Source of the DNA: Fomitopsis serialis
Taxonomy: Eukaryota > Basidiomycota > Agaricomycetes > Polyporales > Fomitopsidaceae
Length of the DNA: 64,000 nt
NCBI RefSeq assembly: GCF_022376445.1
Contig: NW_025955076.1
Coordinates: 62,001-126,000 of the forward strand
Reading direction: 5' to 3'
In this document: positions 25,170 to 36,628 of the stretch, one piece after another
How positions within the stretch are numbered: the stretch's first letter is position 1
How the letters are laid out: each line of letters begins with the position of its first letter
The notes under the pieces: model-generated
Databases searched by the model: none
The model's input: only the letters and a program-made list of their open reading frames with translations
Told to the model about the DNA's origin: nothing
Made by a program: the position numbers and the translations under genes

Positions 25170-25584
25170 TGTACTAGACTCGCGCCGGGGTTCCTTCAAC
25201 CCCTAGTCCTGTAGTATTGTTCAAGTCAAATATCAGGGCAGAGTATAAGACAGCTGGAGCAAATTTCCTGGTCTCGATGCTTACCTGCTCGCTTGGCTAG
25301 TGAGGATAAATGCCAGTGACGGTGACAAGACAAGCCACAGCGCCGCCACCGGCCCAGGCGTCGTGGCACTGACGCTCGTGCCACAGACGTGTCACGACCC
25401 TCCTCCTCCTCCTCCTCCTCCTCCTCCTCCTCCTCCTCCTCAGCTTCAACGTGAACTCCAAGTCGTCTTGAGCGACTGCAGGTAATCTTTCGGCTCGCGG
25501 ATTGTTTTACTGGATATGTCAATGATACTCTTTCCGAGGACATCTAAGGACAGGTCACAGCACCACTGTCGCTGCGTATTCAAA
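25170..25584. repeat. Spacer with a (TCC)n microsatellite at 25398-25441
   Basis: Forty-four bases of TCC/CTC triplets sit in the 5' flank of copy C. The bases around 25360-25390 and 25485-25550 match 29385-29410 and 29475-29530, so this is the 3' flank of a former J-protein copy, now expanded by the microsatellite. Confidence 0.7.
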
Positions 25585-25830
25585 GGTACTACTAGAAGGC
25601 CACAATCGAGACTTCCCTTGCGCATCGCCTGAAGTTGGAACCCCGCTTTTCCCCGATTGACTCTGCTAATTATCTATGACTAGTTGGATTGGCTCGCAGG
25701 ATTCTTCGCGGTCTTCAATGGGACGCTTTCGGCATTCTTCGTGTCATTTGCGCTGTCGCTACTGGTTGTCCCGTTCCCGTGCTTGCCCGGATCCTCCTTG
25801 CCTGCCGCCACCAGGTTAAGCATTTGAGTA
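25585..25830 (-). pseudogene. Remnant of a fourth zinc-knuckle/J-protein: C-terminal tail only
   Basis: The minus strand reads KEDPGKHGNGTTSSDSANDT and continues KNAESVPLKTAKNPASQS, nearly the same as the tail of copy A (KKDPGKH..GNGTAASDSANDTNNAESNPSKTAKDAASQS). The DNA match continues through the stop codon region and about 200 bp of 3' flank. There is no J, TPR or knuckle sequence attached: just upstream on the minus strand the Plavaka region begins. A stop interrupts the tail after SQSN. It is a dead fragment left by recombination or by the transposon. Confidence 0.75.
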
Positions 25831-26470
25831 AGAGCCTAGCGACTACGAAGGCGGACCAATATTGATACGTGTACCTCTTGCAGAAAGCGGTTGCTAGTTG
25901 GGGAACAGAGCTGCCCTTCCTTCCGCTAGGTTTGGATATCTCGCCGATGTCCCGCTTCTCCGGCGAAGTAGTCTGGGACTGTGAGGACAGCGCCAGTCTT
26001 CGCACGGATGCGGAGGTAGCGCGGCTGCGCAGCCGCTGGATCCGTGTGCCCTCGGTGAGAGCGGGTGAGCAGGTGCAAGACGGTGAGTGAATGGGCGACG
26101 CACCGCGAGAGTGGGCGAGTCAGGATCATGGACAGATACTCGGGCATTCAAGCGGGACGCACGGACCGCAGAAGTGGGAGACCGGGACGCACGGACTACA
26201 GTAGGCACCACGAACTGAGTGCTCGTCAGTGCACCTACTCGACCGTGGTGGCTAGGAAGCACAATGCTGCAGTTTTTGAATAGCGAGAATGATTCGAGAA
26301 ATACTACATTCAATGGTGATGCTACTAGGCCGCAGCGAGTGTGTCGTAAACTCCCACATCCCACATATCATTCAACCAGAAATAACGGGGTAGCTCGAGC
26401 GCAGACGATTCGTCAAGTGAGCGATCCATCACAGGCCCGGCGTGCACAGGAGACAGGTCGACAGGTCGTA
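25831..26470. other. Region between the tail remnant and the transposase end
   Basis: No recognised gene. It probably belongs to the 3' part of the transposable element, between the transposase stop and the element end. I looked for CACTA-like terminal inverted repeats against the sequence right of 29.4 kb and found none convincing by eye. Confidence 0.35.
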
Positions 26471-29395
26471 CTATGCGGTCAGTGGAACAACCTCACCTCC
26501 ACGCTGAACTGCACCCCCGGCATCGAGGTAGCACCTCCGCTTGAGCCTGTACATGAGGATGTTCGCGGCCTTCTTGGGGTCTCCAAGCGCATTGACGTCA
26601 GCGAACTCGAAGTCTTGGATATAGCAAAGTGGTACGCGCAGGCGTGCGGGGAGGACATGGCCTTCGCGAGGGACTACCTCGAAGACAACTCGCACTTGGG
26701 CAATCAGGGGGCCTAGAGTGTGAATCACTGAGCATGATGCGTACACCACACGACGAGAATTCACTTACCAGCCCGCCGCAATTTTCCGTCTGCTCTGAGA
26801 CTGTCGACGATGACCGATCGCACATCCCAAAAGAATATTTGGCACTCGGTGGAATCGCCCGTAGCGTCTGAGGACGGGCGGCGCCATTGTACGCGGAGGG
26901 CACTTGGATCCGGTACGTCTCCCAGACGCACACATGGTAAAGCCCGACATCCTGATAGTACGCCGACTCTAGGCGAGGGCGATGAGGTTTACCTTTCCGG
27001 GCGTCGAGATTAAGGTGGCCCATGTAGTCAGCGAGAGCAGCGCGGAAGTCAGCGATGTTGTATGCGTCTGCCACTTCGTCGATGGCATATGTCGCACTCG
27101 GCCGTCTGTTGAGATAGAAGGCGACGTTGGATCCGATCCGAACACCGAAGGACCCCGTGGCAAACAGGTTGCGCGTTGTCCTCGATGCACGGATGCAGCG
27201 CTGGGTGCCAGTACCTGGCGATTTTTGCTCCAAGAGAGTGTGAGCGAGACCACTCGAGGCTGCATCCTGCAGCTCAAAATCGCTCATCTCCGCGCCGTAT
27301 ATCGTGAAGAGCGCGTAGAGCTCGAGGTTCCGCATCTTCTCGACGCGATCCCGATGACGCGTGCACTGCTCACCGAAGTTGGCACGCCGATTATTGGTAT
27401 ACAGCCTGTACGGCTTCTTGATTTCAGTATGGAGCAGGTGTTCGACGGAGTCGCAACTCCACTGTGGAAGGGCTCCATGGGAAAGAATAATCGGAACAAA
27501 GTTAGATAGGATTTCGAGTTTGGGACTTCGCTGGCAGTGTGCCGCGGCCAGTGACCGAACCCACCGGCTGTCATAATCGCCTTCTTATGGTCGTGGAAGG
27601 TACGTAGATCTGTTGTCATCTTTGCGAGTGACGATGGGTATGACGAGGACTCTGCGCAGCAAGAAGAAAGTCGAGGATCGCACGCATAGCGCACATGAAC
27701 CCGGGTGAAACGGCACCTTCGATGGCGACGATGATTGTGCGCATGATCTCCCGCTGCATTCGACCAGTCATCTGCTTCACCTCAGACACTCGTCGCAAGG
27801 CAGCATAGCCAAGGTGCTTGTGTCGTGAGGCGAAGCGACGATCCAGTTCATGGGTACCAACAGCGATCTGGCAAGCCGGGAGAGGTAGTCGAAGAAGAAT
27901 TTGTAGTTGAAGTGCAAGATGTCGGAAACACTGAAGAGGGATGGGTCGGCGAGGAGGTAGTCACGCCACCACGGCAGGTGTACGCCGTTCAATCCGACCT
28001 TCTTGCATTCTCGCTGGAAGTCGTGCAACTGCCAGACATCGACGACCTTCGAGGCAGCGTAAATGAGGTTCAGGGTATGGGCTTTCGTGCACCGCGCATA
28101 CACTCTGCCGTCACCAAACTGGCTAGATGTGGCGAGAGTAATAGGGGAGACGGACGAGCTAACCGCCGCCATGGAAAGGTGTTCGACAAGGTCGCCCGAA
28201 AGAGCAACAACAGGGGTGAAAACGAGGCGTACATTCCCGTACGGGTCAGCCATCGAATGCCCAAAACGAGCAACAATCTTGAGATTTGCTGTCACTAGGT
28301 CCATGGCTTTGTGAAGAATACGATTGGCCAGTATACCCTGGTAGGTCGTGTGCACAGCGAACTTCGGTACCGGGAGGTATGCGACACACATCCATGCATC
28401 GTTGGAAAATCTTGAGCGAATCGTGGCGGGTAGACCAGCTAACGTCAGTAGGAGAGGGTGCATCTCGTAGTCACCGAAGTGACTGGTGACTGCCAGTTTG
28501 TCCGAGCCTAGATGCAGGCTAACTACCTCCGCGCCGGTCGGGAGCTTGCTCTGGTGAGTATATTTATGGATATCGTCAGCATGTGATGGACGTCAACGAG
28601 GATTACGACTTTACCTGCATATTCCAAGCCAGTGTGGCTGTACTGAAGTCAGTGATAACGCGCTGCCCCATTCGCGTATGCACAACCTCGGGTCCCATGC
28701 TGGCAAACGCTCCGAACAGTGGATGCCTGTACAAGAACTTCACACACTCCAGTGGGTCGCGGAAGATCACCTTCGGTTCACCGAAATGAGCAATAGGTGT
28801 ATAACCTTCGAGCTTGATCGTTGCTGTTTGCCAGACTGGACCAGGCGGCTGGGTTTTGATCCATGATTGCAGTGTGCGGCACGAATGGAAGGAGGGCATA
28901 TGGCGGCGAACCTAAGGATGTGGTAGAAATTTGCGTGAGTTGTCATTATGCTCATGGACAACTCACTTACCCAGTCCACTTTGAGAAACTTATCTATCGT
29001 GGGTGAGTTCATCTGCTCATTCATCCATCGTGCCCACTGTAGCTCTGCGTAATCGGTGAATGGGTAGCACGGATTTCTGATACGATCCTTTGCATATTGA
29101 TCCGTGCTAAAGATGTCGTAGAAAGTAGGGAGTCTCTCGTTCCTGATCCGGTATTTTAGGTGCGTGACTGGCTCGGTCTCTGAACCAGGTCGCGATGCGA
29201 AGTCAGTGGATACGAGACCGAGTGGAGTGGATGGTGGAGGCTGATGTGTTGCACTAGGACGTCGTAGGAACCGTACTGACGAAAACAAACAGCACAGGCG
29301 ATAGGGAAGCCGTTCTTGTAAAGGTCGGTATGCAGACTGGCATTCATGAGTCCTAGCCGAGGTGAACGTGGGTGACAAGGGACGCGTCGTGGCAC
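26471..29395 (-). mobile_element. Plavaka-type DNA transposase gene, decaying
   Basis: Plavaka transposases are CACTA-superfamily enzymes common in Agaricomycetes. The minus strand shows, in order: a C2H2-like finger (CAVCFRQYGSYDVLVQHISL..H), a linker with YRIRNERLPTFYDIF, exon PVWQTATIKLEGYTP with DPLECVKFLYRHPLF, the core LHLGSDKLAVTSHFGDYEMHP and LTLAGLPATIRSRFSNDAWM and VAYLPVPKF, a HTLNLIYAASKVVDVWQLHDF region, DILHFNYKFFFDYLSRL, VKQMTGRMQREIMRTIIVA, then KKPYRLYTNNRRANFGEQC, and a C-terminal VWETYRIQVPSAYN-like strand ending PLTA at 26471. Several frame changes are needed (near 29.24, 27.84, 27.6 and 27.5 kb), so the copy is probably inactive unless these are errors. It sits between copy A and the tail remnant of the J-protein family. 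Confidence 0.82.
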
Positions 29396-29551
29396 TGACG
29401 CTCATGCCACAGACGTCTCACGGTTTGAAGCATGAACTCGACTTGAAGGCCCGACTGCCAGGCAATCTTCCCGCTCGCGGATTTGTGTTACTGGGTATGT
29501 CAATGATATTCTTTCCGAGGACATTTGAGGACAGCACCACTATCGTTCATA

Positions 29552-32500
29552 CTACCAGAAGGGCCACCATCTAGATTTCCCTTGCGTATCGCCTGAATTT
29601 GCGCTTGCTCCTGACTGACTCTGCTGATTTGTCTCAGACTGGCTCGCAGCATCCTTCGCGGTCTTCGACGGGTTGCTTTCGGCGTTGTTCGTGTCATTCG
29701 CGCTGTCGCTGGCAGCTGTTCCGTTCCCGGTCGTAGACGAGCCCGCCGGGTGCTTGCCCGGATCCTTCTTGCCGCCGCTGGGTGAAGCCTTTGAGGAAGG
29801 GCCACTGTTCTTCGCAGATGACCCCCAAGTGTCTTGTGAACCGGCACCCTGACTGCGAGCAAACTTGTGCGAGTCTTGGTCGGACGAGGGCCGCCCGGAG
29901 TAACTCTGCCCGTAATACGACGATCCATAACCTTGTTGAGTGCCTGGTTTCGTCGAGCTTGGACCACTGCTGCTGCGAGAGTTGGGACGAGAAGAATTGT
30001 CGTGAGTGTGGCTATCCTTCGCCCTTCGCTCTTGGCACGATCGTGGAACCCGCTGTTGGTGCTGCTTCCGTAGGTCCCGCTATGACGGAAATAGTCGCCA
30101 GAGGTGCTGCTCGAGTGAGGCTTCGACGACGCATCGGGACGGGTACTCCCTGGACCCGTATTGCCAGTGCTCTGCGGCTTCGGACCGGGAGACGCATTGG
30201 AATGACTAGAAGCTCCGAACTTGGGCGGAAGCTTGGCGTCATATCTAAGCCTTTCAAGAGGGTCCGACAAGGTATTGTAGGCCTCCGTGACCATTAGAAA
30301 CTTCTCCGCGACTCCTCCCTTCCAAAAAGTTCGGTTTCAGCTGAATGAGCGTCGACTTCGTGCTCAATCACACTGACCTTGTCCGGGTGGTGCTTCAGAG
30401 ACTGTATCCGGTACGCCTTGCGGATCTCCGCTGTTGTGCAGCGCCGGTCAACGCCTTCATGCAGCAAAGGATAGCAGTCAGCCCTAACAGAGTCGACCTT
30501 TCCTATCTCAGGCCAGACGCACCCAGGATCTCGTACCAATCCTTCACCTTGCTCTTCTCCCGCGCGCGCGCTGCTCCGCATCGTCCAACTCGCTCTGCAC
30601 CGTCCGCCTATCCGCCACACTTAGCTTCGTCGCATCCGCTTGTAACGCCGCTTTGAACTCCTGGATGGCGGATTCAAACAGCTCCAGTCCGACGTATATG
30701 CGGCCGCGGGTGACGATGATCTTGACGTTGTCAGGGTCCAGCTTCCCGGCTGCATTCGCGTCCTTCAGCGCGTCGGATGTTTGCCGATCTGTGCGTCAAA
30801 GGATTGAAGGTAAGTACAGCTGTCAACTCGAGAGAATCACTGTTCTGACTTGAGCCTCGCCCTGGACCTGTTCAGAAGCAAGATCGCACGGATCCGCCCG
30901 CCGAACCCTTCCTCTTCCTTCTCGCCACAAGCTGCATGCACACGACAATGGTGAGTCACGACGCCGATTAGATGTGAGAGGGCCGCAAACTGACGTTCAG
31001 GGCGCTCGTCCACTTTCGATCGCAATGCTTGAGTCGCCGGTCTTGAAGCGAGAGTTCCCATCTTCTTTGAGGTCCATAACACCCTTGAATCGCACTCGCG
31101 CCGCTTTCTCCTCTCCGTTGTCAGGATCGAGCTTCAACGCGGCATTAATCTGGTTCAATGCTTCTCCTAGGTCGGCCGTAAGGAACAAGACCAGGGCGTG
31201 CATGGACAGGGCTTCGATAGACTTTGGGTGCGCCACCAGGATCGTGCTATGTCGGCCATCTTGAGCACCAGCTGCAGACACCCGAGGAAGAACCACTCAC
31301 GACGACGCGGCCAGCGCCTCCGTCCACCTCGCCTCCGCAACATGCACCTCGACCTCCCAGCAACGCATCGCCACAGGCAATACTCCACCGTCCTCCGTAT
31401 AAGCCGTCGCGCACGCCTCTACGCCGCCTCGCCGCCTTCCACTGCCTGCGCGCCTTCGCTTTTGGTACGCCTCCACGCCGCCCTCGATCGCGACAGGCGC
31501 TTCTTCAGCGCGAGGGCGACCGCGTCGCCAGGGTCGATGGACAGCGCCTCCCGTATGGCGACATGGCAGGTCCGTGCGACCCCAAGCACAGTCGGCAGCG
31601 AGCGATCTTGACGAGCACGGGCGCGGCGGGCATAGGCAACGCGGCCTTCAACAGCTCGTAAGCGCGCTGGAAGTCAGCCAGCGCAGCGACGTGGTCCTTC
31701 CTCAGTGCATGCGCATCTCCGCGGCTCCTACAGAACGCAGCGGCATTTGGGTCCTTCGCTGCGCACCATCGTGAACATCATGACTGAATTCGAGAGGCCC
31801 GACGTACCGATGCACTGGCTGAATAAGCGTATCGCCTGCTCCGTCTGCCTCGAGGCCAAGGCGGTCGTACCGCGGATCCACAGGCCCATCGCTATTTGGT
31901 CTCGGGAGTACTCGACCGACGTCTGCTTCTCATGGGCTCGCGTCCGCGTGCAGGCCGTGCAGGTGCACGCAGGCCCATGACCAGGATTCGTCCCGGTAGA
32001 TGTCCGAGTAGAGTTGCCAGCCTGAGCGCCAGGAGGCGGCACGTTCTCTTTCTGTGGACGCTCATTGAAGCTGCCTCCGGTGGCCTTCGTGCTGTCTTTC
32101 CTGACCAGCTTGCAGATGGAGCACGTACAGGAGGCCTCGTGCGCTTTGACTTGGTCGGTGTTGGTGTCATTCGGAGCGGGCTTCGGAGGCGGCGGCGCCG
32201 TCTTTGTCGCTGACGGCTTCTCTCGGCCCTTGCGTCTCTTGACGAGATTGCATAGCATACACCTACAAGTCTCCTCATGATCAGCAGCTGGGGCGGGTTC
32301 CTCAACTACATTGGGCGTGGGCTCTGGCTCTGGCTCTGGTTCCGGCGCATTTGGTGTGTGTCGTTCAGGACGTGGAGGCGGATCGGAGGATTGTGCCCCG
32401 GGCGTAGCAGATGACGCGGACGGTGTGTTGCGCCGCAATTCCCTGAATGCATGACCACGGAGATACGTTGTGAGAGTTCCTCCCGTACGCAGCGGGAGTG

Positions 32501-33251
32501 AGCCTTACGGGGTCTCTTGTTCGGTTGCATAGTGGGTTTCAGTTGTCGGTCGACGACCTGTGGCGTGAATGTTGGTCCAGTTCTCAATCTGCGGCTATAC
32601 TCTACAAGAGGCCTCACCTCGCTTGTTCTTTCTTGGGCAGCTGGTGGCGATATGACCGACGGTTCCGCATTTCTGTTCGACATTAGAAAGGGAATGACGA
32701 TTGAATGCCGTGCTCGCTCACAAAGCAAGTGGACTTGGTACACTCTGTTAAAATATGGCCTTTATCGCCACATCCAACGCAAACGCGACCCCTCTGTCCG
32801 CGCCGTTGTGGACAACCTGCGGATTGGTGTCCTGTTCCGCCACAGATTTTGCACTCCCATTTCTGCGCGATCATATGTCAGCATGCACAAATAATCAAGT
32901 TCGCGGGTCCACGCACCTCCGAGTTGGCACATTCGTTGCTCTGGTGACCTGACTCTCGACATAGGTAGCATCGCACTTGGGCCTCTCGCTGTTGTCTCGT
33001 ACACTCCCAAACTCCATGGCCGCGCCCGGCGCATCTCTTGCAAACCCAATCCTAAGTAAATGCCAGTGAGTAACTGCCGATGATGAAGCGATCTGGTGTT
33101 TACCCACTTCGCGTTTCTCGCATTCATGCGGGACGTGCCCCGTCTCCCCACAACCTCCGCATTTCCTGTTGTCCCCTCGAGGCAATGGGCACTGTGGCGC
33201 TCGATGGCCAGGATCCTGGCAATTGGTGCAGCATCGCACCCGACGCGGCAT
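29552..33251 (-). CDS. Zinc-knuckle/TPR/J-domain fusion protein, copy A, with a Ser/Gly/Tyr-rich tail
   Basis: Starts MPRRVRCCTNCQDPGHRAPQ and carries seven CX2CX4HX4C knuckles (CTNC, CGGC, CKRC, CYLC, CKIC, CVGC, CFKC; the last split by an intron). A linker (RRPTTETHYATEQETP) stays open across two introns into a Pro/Glu-rich stretch, then three motifs HEETCRCMLC, HEASCTCSIC and HGPACTCTAC. TPR helices follow (ALADFQRAYELLKAALPMP, ALNQINAALKLDPDNGEE, SAVQEFKAAL-like near 30.65 kb), then a J domain (KDWYEILG, HHPDK, GGVAEKF..VTEAYNTLSD) and a low-complexity tail with GYGSSYYGQSYSG, ending KSRWWPFW at 29552. Compared with copy B it lacks single bases near 31.56, 31.50, 31.04 and 30.03 kb. Likely an Hsp70 co-chaperone with nucleic-acid contacts, by analogy only. 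Faces a small divergent gene less than 100 bp from its start. Confidence 0.75.
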
Positions 33252-33286
33252 TTGGTATCAGTTAGATGTGATTATCACAGACAACG

Positions 33287-33880
33287 ATGAACGATGGTCT
33301 CGAGCAGTCAGGTTTTCATGGGCAAGAACGAAGTGGTTGGATAGTAAAAGATTGGGCACGAAGACCTGCAGACGGACAAGGACCGCGTACAGCGCACTCC
33401 TCGCTGGCCAGACGCGACCCTGGTTTCCGGAAATTCCGCATTAGGTCTATCGGTATGGACGTGAATGAAGTGCATCAGCTGTTTACAAGAATGAGGAAAG
33501 TGAGTACCATTCTCAGGAAGTAGTGACAGCAGGATGACTTCGCACCTACTTACTTAGGCTCACCCCGACCGCCGTGCCACTAATATCGAAGGCAAACTTC
33601 ATTCAGAAGACTGCCCAACCAGGTGGGCTGAGGCAGGCGACGCGCCGACTGACATGAATGTCAATGGCTACCGACAGCCATCTGATTGGCTTGAAAAGGA
33701 TAAATACTACGGGATACCAGGTGGACGCATGTGTGAGGACTCGGGGAACACACAAGAATGGTATGTTTCGGTGATGATGGAGAGTATATGAAGCTCGCAA
33801 CGCGAAGTCCTCAACGACAATGAAGAAGGTGACAGTAATTCATACCAGAAAAGGGTTCGACGGTACTATCACTCATAGAG
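33287..33880 (+). CDS. Small divergent gene next to copy A, unknown function
   Basis: Conserved with 43140-43900 (complement), which is its copy in the right arm. Shared coding-like segments are RTKWLDSKRLGTKTC (right arm RTKWSDSKRLGPRTC) and a segment including IRSIGMDV..TRMRK ahead of a GTGAGTACC donor. The left copy contains stops in the frame that is open in the right copy, so it may be decayed. Exon limits are not resolved and no domain is recognised. The start lies within 100 bp of the oppositely oriented copy A start, implying a shared promoter. Confidence 0.3.
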
Positions 33881-34298
33881 CGACAGCTCCCGGCCGGTAC
33901 ATTCGCTTCCCCTGAGCGTAGCGTAACCACGGGCGAGAGCACCCACGGTTCATTCGCCTCGCTCGCCGCAGATACATTAAAAGCTGTCAGCCAATCAAAA
34001 TGGGCCCGGAAGTCAATGAGCGGCCCTGTAAGAAATCCGAAGCCTCACCAGGAACGCTGCATGATTGCGGACCTGGGTCTAGCGATACATGAGAGAAGGA
34101 TCGCCATCTACACCGTGCCGTGGCCTAGCGTGGCCATTGGTGCACGACCCATCTGGCAGGCTAAGCACCATAATGCCCCGGGTTAGCCACGGGGTGAAGA
34201 GAGGCACCATGAAGGCTCTGATGGCCGCCGATGCCAGGAGGACTGCTTCTGGGAAAGGACCTTGCCAGTCTTTAATACAGATATATCTGATGTGCACG
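33881..34298. other. Intergenic, nothing recognised
   Basis: Lies between the end of the inverted-duplication arm and the 3' end of the F-box gene. No supported reading frame. Confidence 0.4.
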
Positions 34299-35758
34299 TC
34301 AGCGAGCCCAATGAACACATCTCGGGACAGTGCCTGCGTGGAAGATGGTGATGGATTCCGCCATGTCTCTACGTGTGTTGGCCTTCACATCGGGAAGGGA
34401 GAAACCGTGTAGCTGGAATTCGACCATTATGCTTCGCAGACATGGGCCTCCGATTTGAGAGAAAATGGTTAGGAGGGCAAGACATGGTGTGCGATGAAGG
34501 GCTGGAAAGGGCCACGAATAGATTTTCGGCCGCCGTTGTGTGGAACCATGGGCGGCATGGGGTCTGGGGAATGCTAAACGAACATGACGTTAGATATGGC
34601 ATGCAATCAGTGGTCAACCGGCCATGCAAAATATTGACTTACCTGTGGAAGGCTCGAAACTTCAGGATCCCGGTGGCGTTCCCAACTGAAGCCCTTCAAC
34701 ACTGCACCAGACTCCCGTAGTAACCTTTGCACGGATTGTTGCAGCGCAGGTGGCGACGTGTTCAGGAACGATATGTGTAGCTGCTGAAGCTGGCGACATC
34801 GGTGCGCATACAGCCCGAAGAACCTTGCAGCAAATGTCGAAGTCACCTGCAACAGATAGACCCTGTCCCCTGTGTCGAACATCGTCTCCGTGGACCCAGA
34901 AGCAAGCAGAGCAGGGACATCGCCGAACGAGGGACTCGGAAGTTCCCACTTCAAGTTGGGATCACCTGTGAGATGAACCTCGCGAAAAGCAGGGAACGCG
35001 TGCAACAACGCTTCGAATTCTGAGAACGAAAATATTTGGGACATCTGGAGTGTGAGATTGACCGTCGTCGAATACGAGCACAGCAGGTCGACAACACTTC
35101 GGTGAAGACGCAGCGCGTCAGAGGTTCCAACGGGGTAGTCACGCTCCCCATCGCCGAAGAGGAATATCGAGTTGAGGTTCCAACCGACAGCATGTAGAGG
35201 TTGCTGCACCGCGCTGGCCAGAGGCGCCAGCTGGACAGTGACTGGATCGAGATGGAGCATTTTGAGACTGGACAGAGCATTGATCATCGTCCGGATTTCG
35301 TCCGCGCGACGAGAGTTCCAAGTGAGTGACGGATGCGTAGTAGGTGAGGTAGGTGAAGAAGCTCATGTGAGGGCGCACCACCGTCCAGTCCAGTCTCACA
35401 AACATGAGGCGCCACAAGCGCGCAAGAGGAGACATCCAGGCCCGCGCACAGACACTGGCAGGCTGTGCGCATACGGCTTCACGCGATCGTCTTGGATCTC
35501 CAGGGCATGCAGAGCTCGCCCATACCGACCGTTCCCCCTGGACATGAGGACATGGACCAAGTCGCCCAAGGCTGTTGTACTCCGGATGACTATACTCGAG
35601 CTGAGGTGACGCCTTGCAGCATGGTACCAAGCGGGGCAGACGAGGCAGCACCTGGTGAGCTGTATGGATTCGTCTCAGAGGAAGTCGGCCACGAGCTCGA
35701 GGAGCTCCTGGGCCAGAATCGGGAACGTGCCGCTGTTTCGATCAGCGAGTACAATCAT
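34299..35758 (-). pseudogene. F-box/leucine-rich protein gene with a premature stop and frame changes
   Basis: F-box proteins are substrate adaptors of SCF ubiquitin ligases. The minus strand starts MIVLADRNSGTFPILAQELL and reaches ELVADFL, then TGA, then in the same frame DESIQLTRCCLVCPAWYHAA, the second half of an F-box (LxxELLxLVADFL..CCLVCPAWYHAARR). Downstream segments in other frames continue the family: LWRLMFVRLDWTVVRPHMSF, FLTYYASVTHLEL, then MINALSSLKMLHLDPVTVQL and an LRR-like C-terminal half to 34.6 kb, an intron, and a last exon with LTIFSQIGGPCLRSIMVEFQ ending near 34299. Needed changes: one stop near 35.68 kb and single-base changes near 35.44 and 35.30 kb. Polypore genomes carry many such F-box genes, often dead, so decay is plausible; sequence error is also possible. 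Confidence 0.6.
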
Positions 35759-36628
35759 ACGCTCGCTCACAGTTGGTAAATGCAACCGTACCTCGCATAT
35801 ATGGGTGTCCTGAAGTCGACCTCAAGGTACCTGGCCGTATCTGATGCGTTCGACATTCTGATAGGTCAACTAGGTGAGTTTACAACGAGAAGTCATTGGA
35901 TGATCAAGAATGTACCTCGGAAAGGCGCCCCTCGTTCAGGATTCAGCAGTTCTATGGAAGTCTGTAGTGGCCAGCAGGGTACATACGAAGTCCGACACAC
36001 TGCGGAGTGCGCCTATACATACTGAAGCTGTGCAGCGTCACCATTCAATTTCAACGACTAGTCTGACGGAATCTCACCTTCGTATGCCAACTTGAATGGG
36101 CAGCAATGCGCATTACTTGGCAGACACAGCTTCGAATGCGGAAATGGGATTGATGAAGCCTGCAGACTCAGGGTGCCCTAGTAGTTGACGGCAAGGATGA
36201 GGAGGGAACCAACCTGTGACAGCGTCTCCGTCGGTCACTCGGTGTGGCGAGTGGCTCAAGATCGACTCGTGCGTCTCCACTGGTCGAAGCTTGTACAGTG
36301 ACTACGACGATCTCAGCCAACTATCTCGTGATTGGTATTGTCAGAATGCTGAATCCTTCTCACTGCAGAGCTTGATTGTAACGAGACTCGGTACAGATCA
36401 TGTTACATAAGAAACGACTCGAAGAAAGCTCGCTTAAGCATTCGTCGTGATGTGATGTTCGAGGATGAGGATCGGTCCAAGTCTAAAGCAGCACAGAAAG
36501 TCACATTGGTATGCGGTGGGTTGGTAGTAAACGAAGGCGTAAATGTATTCTATTCCGAAAAAAGCCGTAAGTCTCAATCCTCCTCAAACCAAAGGGAATC
36601 CACGAAACGCTGCCCCGAACCAACACAC
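35759..36628. other. Intergenic region between the F-box gene start and the MID1 3' end
   Basis: No supported gene. Both flanking genes run leftward, so the right part is the MID1 3' flank and the left part the F-box promoter. Confidence 0.45.

Larger units (their letters stand above)
29552..33880 (-). repeat. Left arm of a large inverted duplication
   Basis: This block (copy A and its divergent neighbour) matches 43140-46885 in opposite orientation. Clear anchors: the HGPACTCTAC region, the AAGCTCGATCC TPR exon, the promoter-side stretch near 33.30-33.36, and the neighbour's 33.60-33.87 segment. Introns align too. The tail exon of copy A (29552-30200) has no match in the right arm. Confidence 0.75.

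Noticed and set aside
26471..29395. KDZ (Kyakuja-Dileera-Zisupton) transposase
   Set aside because: Order of motifs (SDKLAVT, LTLAGLPATIR, VAYLPVPKF, VKQMTGRMQRE) fits Plavaka; the CxC domains of KDZ are missing.
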